A DNA stretch of 64,000 nt from a virus, in IMG/VR virus record IMGVR_UViG_3300030333_001364, positions 54,973 through 118,972 of that record; one strand, written 5' to 3'. Position 1 is the stretch's first letter, and each line of letters begins with the position of its first letter. Below the pieces are notes generated by a model. It made no database searches and had not been told where the DNA came from. It saw only the letters and a program-made list of their open reading frames with translations. Of this stretch, positions 59,164 through 64,000 are shown piece by piece. A program made the translations under genes and the position numbers.

Positions 59164-59806
59164 AGTGGGTATGATTTGGTAATGTATTTGGTGGGTTCAC
59201 TAATACAACATCAGCACATACAGAGTAGTAAGGAGACTTTGGATGGAACATAATTCCCTCCTTCATTAGCTGACCACAATTTTTTAATCTAGCTATCTCA
59301 AAATCTAATCTCTTGTTGGCATTTGTCTGCTCGATGAATGCTATCTGCTGTGTTGCTGCCTCTTTACATAACTGAGTCAATTTCCTATCAAGTGGCCAAC
59401 TTATAGTACCACTGATACCTATTGATATATTCTGGTTGTTCTTCTGACCTGTTCTTGTTGGTTTATAAAATAAAATTTCACCGGGATGATCGGGTACACC
59501 GTCATCATTGGCGTCTAGCATGTTGTACACTGGATCCATCCAGTAATCTTCGTAAGGATGCTGTTCGCTGAGACTCCCAGTGAAGAACGGAGTAAGGTTC
59601 ATGGTAGCACCTTGACACTGTATACCATTACTATAAGTGTTGGTAATATAAGGTCCTTGTAAAACCTGTATTGCCTGATTGGTTACTGAGCCTGAAGAGT
59701 TGGCGACTGGATTAGCGGTAGCAGAAACTCCCCCCACGTCTGTGTTTGCTAAGACTGGGGTAGTTATGGTAAAAAGACTAAGGACGGATAGTACTGATGT
59801 ACTTAT
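58952..59806 (-). CDS. Exported protein, third of the - strand block (start unclear)
   Basis: The C-terminal part of an open frame on the - strand. Just after the previous gene's stop it encodes a signal-like segment (STSVLSVLSLFTITTPVLA, then NTDVGG) and about 270 further residues with GISGTISWPLDRKLTQLCKE, a Cys-containing helix and a Ser/Pro-rich end. There is no ATG, GTG or TTG at the signal segment. The only ATG in frame is at 59974, inside the previous gene. An ATA overlaps the upstream TAA. The end overlaps the + strand gene by 212 bases. Confidence 0.5.
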   Translation of the reverse strand: MSTSVLSVLSLFTITTPVLANTDVGGVSATANPVANSSGSVTNQAIQVLQGPYITNTYSNGIQCQGATMNLTPFFTGSLSEQHPYEDYWMDPVYNMLDANDDGVPDHPGEILFYKPTRTGQKNNQNISIGISGTISWPLDRKLTQLCKEAATQQIAFIEQTNANKRLDFEIARLKNCGQLMKEGIMFHPKSPYYSVCADVVLVNPPNTLPNHTHSIPSTSYSFSEPSKEVDPSSPDTYLISPPEETKSDDVPVSSSQYQLPSLLEVSQPSESNPLGVLQIGQTQ

Positions 59807-60246
59807 TGACTGAAGATTGAGGTTGTATCTGTGACGCTTTGTATTGTTGTTGTTCTTTGTATTATTGTCTGTGTCTGTAAGCCTGGGCCATTGTAGTGCT
59901 CCGTGAATTGGAACGCTTGTCCTACATTGTTCTGTGTCCAGTTTGGTTTTTGTTCTAAGTCTAAACCAGTCCATGATGAAGTCACTCCATTCAAAGTATT
60001 AGATTGAGCACTCCCCACATCAGGAGATATGCTCGTGCCATCGTGTTGTACGTTTGTCCCCGTTACCGAGTATGTCCAGCCTGTCGAGTAATCCATAGAA
60101 TTAATCGTCTCTGTCACGGTAGACGTCGTCTCCGTGTGGCTGGTCATCGAGCCCTGTGTGAAGTTAGGGACCACAGGGACTGCAATCGCAGTCGGTGCAG
60201 TCGCAAGGACAAGTGCACTGACAGTTATCGCACGATACAGTTTCAT
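59803..60246 (-). CDS. Exported hypothetical protein, second of the - strand block
   Basis: 147 residues with a clear signal peptide (MKLYRAITVSALVLATAPTA, cut near AIA-VP). The mature part is rich in Thr, Ser and Asn (SHTETTSTVTETINSMDYST), beta-like, with repeated TT(I/V)Q near the end. It starts 17 bases after the first gene of the block. No family recognised; surface-exposed in the cell or periplasm by signal. Confidence 0.62.
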   Translation of the reverse strand: MKLYRAITVSALVLATAPTAIAVPVVPNFTQGSMTSHTETTSTVTETINSMDYSTGWTYSVTGTNVQHDGTSISPDVGSAQSNTLNGVTSSWTGLDLEQKPNWTQNNVGQAFQFTEHYNGPGLQTQTIIQRTTTIQSVTDTTSIFSQ

Positions 60247-60262
60247 TTGTTACCATAACTCC

Positions 60263-60754
60263 TTATTTTATAGTAAGTTCAGTGACATGCTGTCCTGTAG
60301 CTGAAGTACCTGCACCACCAGCAGTTATTGTCATAACCCCTGCACTGGTTATAGTTCCAGCGAGTGTGTCTTTTGTACCAGCAGCAGTTGAAGTTTGGTT
60401 ACTGAAGTTTCCTACAGCACCTACTGTTGGTGCTGATGTTGAAACAGCGTCTCCTTGGGTGTATGACTGGGTAAAGCTGAAAGCTGCACCAGGTACATCT
60501 TGAGTTGCTGCTATAGTACCAGGAGCATAAACACCTGAAGTTATAGTACCAACAGAAACAGTACCAGCTGTTGTACCATCTGTTGTATCGACACCGTTTC
60601 CAGTGATAGAGAATGAGGATCCAATCCTCTCAACCTGTGTTGCTGCTGCGTTCACTTGTAACTGAACACTTGATGACAGTCTGTGAGTAATGTCTGCACG
60701 AGCAGTCATCGGTGCAGCTAACGCTAACATAATAAAAGGAATAAGTTTTTTCAT
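60263..60754 (-). CDS. Exported hypothetical protein, first of the - strand block
   Basis: 163 residues from the start at 60754, which gives a textbook signal peptide (MKKLIPFIMLALAAPMTARA, then DITHRL). An earlier in-frame ATG at 60868 adds an atypical region and would overlap talC. The mature part is Gly/Thr/Ala-rich (GNGVDTTDGTTAGTVSVGTI), repetitive, with a beta character. It is preceded on its strand by a late-type promoter. Confidence 0.65.
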   Translation of the reverse strand: MKKLIPFIMLALAAPMTARADITHRLSSSVQLQVNAAATQVERIGSSFSITGNGVDTTDGTTAGTVSVGTITSGVYAPGTIAATQDVPGAAFSFTQSYTQGDAVSTSAPTVGAVGNFSNQTSTAAGTKDTLAGTITSAGVMTITAGGAGTSATGQHVTELTIK

Positions 60755-60777
60755 TCTTATACGTAGCATTCTAGCCG

Positions 60778-60785
60778 TATTTATG
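60778..60785 (-). promoter_or_regulatory. Late-type promoter on the - strand
   Basis: CATAAATA read on the - strand, 24 bases before the first gene of the block. The 66-base interval to talC on the + strand is therefore a divergent promoter region. Confidence 0.45.
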
Positions 60786-60820
60786 ATAATATATATCCAA
60801 CGATAAAAATACCTAGAAAC

Positions 60821-61480
60821 ATGAGAATTTTTCTTGACACTGCTGACACAGAAGTGATCAACAAGCACTATGTCACTGGTCTTATAGACGGTGTCACAAC
60901 AAACCCAACACTTATACGTAAGAGTGGTAGAGATCCCATCAAAGTCTACGAAGAGTTAGCAGAGTTAGGACTCACTGACATCAGTATGGAGGTTGGTGGT
61001 AATGCCATGGAGATGGTAGAAGAAGGCAAGAGACTTGCTACTTTGTTTGGAAATGTTGCAACCATCAAGGTTCCATGTACACCAGAGGGTCTATGGGTAT
61101 GCAGAGAGTTGAAAAGAAATCTTATAAATGTAAATGTAACTTTGATATTCTCAGCAGCACAAGCAATCCTTGCAGCAAAGGCAGGAGCAAAGTATGTTTC
61201 TCCTTTCGTTGGTAGATTGAATGACAACTCTGTAAATGGATTAGACTTGATTGAAGAGATCAATGGTATATTCACAGTGCAGGGTGTGCATGAGACAGAG
61301 ATACTATCTGCATCTATTAGAGATGTGTCTGGTGTGTCTGGTTCATTCGCTAGAGGTGCTGACATAGTTACAATGCCACCATCAGTATTTGAAAAGATGT
61401 ACAACCACATCTTGACTGATAAAGGGTTAGAACTATTCAATGCAGACCTAGAGAGCATAGCAAATGCGAATCATTCATAA
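60821..61480 (+). CDS. talC: Transaldolase TalC
   Basis: A fructose-6-phosphate-aldolase-like transaldolase that feeds the pentose phosphate pathway, common in cyanophages and taken to supply NADPH and ribose for nucleotide synthesis. It has 219 residues. The start MRIFLDTADTEVI, GVTTNPTLI, the Schiff-base Lys in ATIKVPCTPEG (K83) and VSPFVGRLND are all present. Confidence 0.96.
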   Translation: MRIFLDTADTEVINKHYVTGLIDGVTTNPTLIRKSGRDPIKVYEELAELGLTDISMEVGGNAMEMVEEGKRLATLFGNVATIKVPCTPEGLWVCRELKRNLINVNVTLIFSAAQAILAAKAGAKYVSPFVGRLNDNSVNGLDLIEEINGIFTVQGVHETEILSASIRDVSGVSGSFARGADIVTMPPSVFEKMYNHILTDKGLELFNADLESIANANHS

Positions 61481-61997
61481 CGCAGTATCAGAAGAACTCA
61501 TCGACAGATGCCTCGATGAGATGAATAGGAAGAGGAAGCAAGACGTATGGGGTATAAGTAAATGGAAGTGGGATGAGAAACTAACGAAAGGATTCAAACA
61601 GTATTGTTTCTCATCCAGACCAGAGGTCTATCAGTTCAATGACCTCCGTAACCAGTTGACTCAATACTTTGATCAAGTTCCTACAAATATAAACTATCAC
61701 TTGTGGTTACCAGGTTCTGGTATCAATTGGCATGATGATAAAGCAAGTTTATATGGTGCTACATTATATCTAAACACATGGGAACCAGAGAAGGGTGGTG
61801 TATTCATGTGGAGAGAGAAGTTGAGTGGTGAATTGAAGTGTATTCACCCTCAAAGAAATATGCTTATGATAAATGAGCAGGGAGAAGATCATGCTGTGAC
61901 ACCTATCATGGTCAATGAATCATTTGGTAATAGAAAGAGTGTTCAGATATTCTGTGGTCTACCTAAAGAGAATAGTACTGACATACATGAGAGATAA
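61464..61997 (+). CDS. 2OG-Fe(II) oxygenase, copy 1
   Basis: 177 residues. The double-stranded beta-helix core includes LWLPGSGINWHDDKASLYGA (His-x-Asp), then LYLNTWEPEKGGVFMWRE, the distal His in EDHAVTPI and the 2OG-binding Arg in RKSVQIFCG. It should hydroxylate an unidentified target. The 16-base overlap with talC and the following second oxygenase suggest a joint transcript. Confidence 0.82.
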   Translation: MRIIHNAVSEELIDRCLDEMNRKRKQDVWGISKWKWDEKLTKGFKQYCFSSRPEVYQFNDLRNQLTQYFDQVPTNINYHLWLPGSGINWHDDKASLYGATLYLNTWEPEKGGVFMWREKLSGELKCIHPQRNMLMINEQGEDHAVTPIMVNESFGNRKSVQIFCGLPKENSTDIHER

Positions 61998-62526
61998 TAT
62001 AATCTCAAAACATATAGGATTAGACTGGGCAGATGATGTAGAACTGCTCTGCAAGAAACTAATACTACAACATAAGTGGAGTAATAAAAATTATAAGAGA
62101 GGTGAATATGTATTTGATATAGCACCAAACAATCTAGGATTCTTTCAACCTCTGTTTGATATAATAAAACAAGAAGTTATAACACTATATCCTAAGGCAG
62201 ATATACCAGATAGAATATTCAATAAGAGTTGGGCGTACGTATCTAATCAAGATAGGACTGTGAGTTTTATGCACAACCACATGCCTGAGAAAGTAAAGAA
62301 AGATATATCTACTGTCTTCTACCTACGGAAACCACCACAGTCAGGTGACATCATGTTTTTATTGGGTGGAGAAGAGTATATACATAAACCAGTGGAAGGT
62401 GAACTCCTTATCTTCCCTGCTACATACTATCACTCACCTTTGCCATCTAAAACAAAGGAATATCGGATAGCAATCAATGTCAATGTGGTCACTCTAAATG
62501 AGTATGATTACTTCCTTGACAACTGA
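61987..62526 (+). CDS. 2OG-Fe(II) oxygenase-like, copy 2
   Basis: 179 residues from the ATG at 61987. FMHNHMPEKVKKDISTVFYL, GDIMFLLGGEEY, then GELLIFPATYYHSPLP and EYRIAINVNV outline the oxygenase core: a first His segment (HNH in place of HxD), the distal His in YYHSPLP and the binding Arg. The missing Asp makes the iron site atypical. It overlaps copy 1 by 11 bases. Confidence 0.72.
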   Translation: MRDNIISKHIGLDWADDVELLCKKLILQHKWSNKNYKRGEYVFDIAPNNLGFFQPLFDIIKQEVITLYPKADIPDRIFNKSWAYVSNQDRTVSFMHNHMPEKVKKDISTVFYLRKPPQSGDIMFLLGGEEYIHKPVEGELLIFPATYYHSPLPSKTKEYRIAINVNVVTLNEYDYFLDN

Positions 62527-62531
62527 GGTGA

Positions 62532-62798
62532 ATGAACAGTATAATTATGTCGTTAGTTCAAAAAACAATGTCGAAGAAGGGATCTTTTCTTTCGAGATTC
62601 AAAAACAAATCTCAACTCCTTGTATCTGCTGTTGAAAATAAGATAGATTTAGAGTATGATCATCCTAGTCTTTATGATTCTCTAAAGTCTTTCTATCAGT
62701 CACAGGACATTTACTTCTATAATGATAAAGATAAAGATTACGATGTTATTATGGAGAACTTAGAGTATGATTTATTGAATACGGGGTTTATTGGATGA
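62532..62798 (+). CDS. Hypothetical protein
   Basis: 88 residues. A basic beginning (SKKGSFLSRFKNKSQLLVSA) is followed by an acidic, Tyr/Asp-rich second half (YFYNDKDKDYDVIMENLEYD). It has a GAGGTG ribosome site and an ATGA overlap with the next gene. No family recognised. Confidence 0.55.
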   Translation: MNSIIMSLVQKTMSKKGSFLSRFKNKSQLLVSAVENKIDLEYDHPSLYDSLKSFYQSQDIYFYNDKDKDYDVIMENLEYDLLNTGFIG

Positions 62799-63157
62799 TT
62801 GAAAAAGAAAGAAGACCATGGGGTTACTTCACTGTCTTGAAAAGGAGTGAGAATTATTGTGTCAAAGAACTCTTCGTAGAACCAGAGATGAGAATCTCTC
62901 TACAATTCCATAGGTATCGTACTGAGGACTGGGTTGTTGTAGAAGGTGATGGTGTAATAACTCAAGGTAATCTTGAGACACCATGTAAAGTTGGTGATAC
63001 ATTCTTTATACAAATAGAACAACGACATCGTATACAGGGTGGTAAGAAGGGAATAAGAATTATAGAAGTACAAAGAGGTGACTGTCAGGAAGATGATATT
63101 GTAAGACTACAAGACGATTATAATCGTGTAGATCATTTTGCATGGGGTCACTACTAA
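62795..63157 (+). CDS. Type II phosphomannose isomerase cupin
   Basis: 120 residues matching the isomerase domain found at the end of ManC/AlgA proteins: RPWGYFTVLKRSENYCVKEL, SLQFHRYRTEDWVVVEG (Q37, H39, E44 as metal ligands), EQRHRIQGG (H78) and IIEVQRGDCQEDDIVRLQDD. It should interconvert fructose 6- and mannose 6-phosphate. The attached guanylyltransferase domain is absent. Confidence 0.88.
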   Translation: MIEKERRPWGYFTVLKRSENYCVKELFVEPEMRISLQFHRYRTEDWVVVEGDGVITQGNLETPCKVGDTFFIQIEQRHRIQGGKKGIRIIEVQRGDCQEDDIVRLQDDYNRVDHFAWGHY

Positions 63158-63366
63158 TGAATCCAGATGATTTCAAACCAGAAGACCCTGCACATTACCA
63201 ACGTGGTAAGATACAAGTCTGGGATTTCATAGCAGATCAAGGACTTGACTTCTTCGCTGGTAATGTAGTGAAGTATGTCTGTCGTGCAGGATACAAGGAC
63301 GATAAAGTCCAAGACCTAAAGAAGGCAAAAGCATACATTGATAAACTTATAGACTTATGTTCCTAG
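63157..63366 (+). CDS. DUF3310 protein
   Basis: 69 residues from the ATG at 63157, which shares a base with the previous TAA. HYQRGKIQVWDFIADQGLDF, NVVKYVCRAGYKDD and DLKKAKAYIDKLI match DUF3310, a small helical family common in phages and annotated as nucleotide kinase in some. Function unproven. It overlaps the next gene by 10 bases. Confidence 0.85.
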   Translation: MNPDDFKPEDPAHYQRGKIQVWDFIADQGLDFFAGNVVKYVCRAGYKDDKVQDLKKAKAYIDKLIDLCS

Positions 63367-64000
63367 TTACAGGTGGTGCAGGATTTATTGGCAGTAACTT
63401 CCTACACTATCTCAAAAAATATACTGGTGTAGATGATCAGGTTGTTATCATTGACAACCTATCTTATGCTGCTGACAAACAATACATGCCACTCAATGAT
63501 CAGTTTGTATTTGAGTACTGTGATATATCACAGGAGGAGAATGTAAATTATATCTTTGACAAGTATAAGATCAAGAAAGTATTTCACTTCGCTGCTGAGT
63601 CACACGTTGATAATAGTATAACTAATTACAGACCTTTCTTAGAGGCAAATGTAATTGGTACAATCAATTTATTGAATGCCAGTCTAAGACATAACGTAGA
63701 GAAGTTCCATCACATATCTACTGATGAAGTGTATGGTTCTTTAGAATATTATGACAAGGTATTATTCAAGGAGACAACACCATATGACCCTAGAAATCCG
63801 TACTCGGCAAGCAAAGCAGCGTCTGACCATTTTGTCAAGACGTGGCATAACACTTATGGTCTACCTTATCTTATTACTAACTGCTCTAACAACTATGGTC
63901 CTCATCAACATGTAGAGAAGTTGATACCTAAAGTTATATACAATGCGTTTAGAAATAAGATTACATACATGCATCAAGGTGGACATCAAGTAAGAGATTG
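63357..64000 (+). CDS. rfbB: dTDP-glucose 4,6-dehydratase-like (3' truncated)
   Basis: The frame runs off the right edge without a stop, with 214 residues visible. MFLVTGGAGFIGSNFLHYL is the NAD-binding start. FHFAAESHVDNSI and STDEVYGSL are hallmarks of the RfbB/RmlB dehydratases, and NPYSASKAASDH contains the catalytic YxxxK. NCSNNYGPHQHVEKLIPK continues the match. It makes 4-keto-6-deoxy sugar nucleotides and may be the first of further sugar genes to the right. Confidence 0.92.
   Translation, partial: MFLVTGGAGFIGSNFLHYLKKYTGVDDQVVIIDNLSYAADKQYMPLNDQFVFEYCDISQEENVNYIFDKYKIKKVFHFAAESHVDNSITNYRPFLEANVIGTINLLNASLRHNVEKFHHISTDEVYGSLEYYDKVLFKETTPYDPRNPYSASKAASDHFVKTWHNTYGLPYLITNCSNNYGPHQHVEKLIPKVIYNAFRNKITYMHQGGHQVRD

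Noticed and set aside
60004-60258. + strand open frame opposite the second exported protein
   Set aside because: Cys/Arg-rich shadow; the - strand frame has a clear signal peptide and coupling to its neighbours.
1-64000. psbA/psbD photosystem genes, CRISPR arrays, insertion sequences, integrase
   Set aside because: Searched for by eye among the translated frames and repeats; none is present in this window. They may exist elsewhere in the genome.

Overview
The window is a tightly packed, AT-rich piece of a T4-like cyanomyovirus genome, most likely infecting marine Synechococcus or Prochlorococcus. Two things support this. The first is the T4 core in canonical order: sheath, tube, portal, prohead core, protease, scaffold, capsid, then recombination and replication genes. 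The second is the set of cyanophage auxiliary genes: four hli genes, a plastoquinol terminal oxidase, transaldolase talC, mazG, hsp20 and class I ribonucleotide reductase. Nearly all genes are on the + strand, usually joined by ATGA or TAATG overlaps. One three-gene block near 59-60.8 kb is on the - strand. No gap exceeds 300 bases, and I saw no tRNA, CRISPR array, insertion sequence or intron. The window cuts genes at both ends: gp18 on the left and a dTDP-glucose 4,6-dehydratase on the right.

Layout. 1-8.4 kb: virion genes gp18, 19, 20, 67, an unnamed gene, 21, 22 and 23, served by T4-type late promoters (TATAAATA) and closed by a terminator. 8.4-15.6 kb: gp3-like protein, uvsY, uvsW, an Sm-like protein, sigma factor gp55, gp47, a DUF3110-like protein and gp46. 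15.6-19 kb: small exported or membrane proteins around four tandem hli genes, and a possible oxygenase. 19-32 kb: the replisome block gp45-44-62-regA-43. It is interrupted by an epimerase, a Dam-like methylase, PTOX, a pentein-fold amidinotransferase, hsp20, a nucleotidyltransferase and a radical-SAM protein. 32-36.7 kb: cytidylyltransferase, uvsX, gp41, mazG and a glycosyltransferase. 36.7-41.4 kb: a DUF2061 protein, a TRAP solute-binding protein without a signal peptide, two PP-loop synthetase-like paralogs and a nuclease-like protein. 41.4-47.6 kb: Lys-rich, probably virion-associated proteins, two with a T4-like capsid-targeting N-terminus. 47.6-52 kb: primase gp61, nrdA and nrdB.

52.2-57.3 kb is the most unusual stretch. 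Four diverged SGNH/GDSL-like paralogs are interleaved with two small paralogous beta-rich proteins, a sulfotransferase-like gene and a HAD protein resembling eukaryotic-type phosphomannomutase, followed by a resolvase-like nuclease. 57.3-64 kb holds small membrane proteins, a - strand cassette of three exported proteins, talC, two 2OG-Fe(II) oxygenases, a type II phosphomannose-isomerase cupin, a DUF3310 protein and the truncated dehydratase.

Together these genes describe a lytic phage that makes its own replisome, nucleotides and late sigma factor and keeps host photosynthetic electron flow under control. It also carries a substantial set of sugar-nucleotide and surface-modification genes (epimerase, cytidylyltransferase, glycosyltransferase, PMM-like, PMI, 4,6-dehydratase, SGNH, sulfotransferase). 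The joint function of that set is inference. Family assignments rest on motifs and gene order read by eye; no database search was run.
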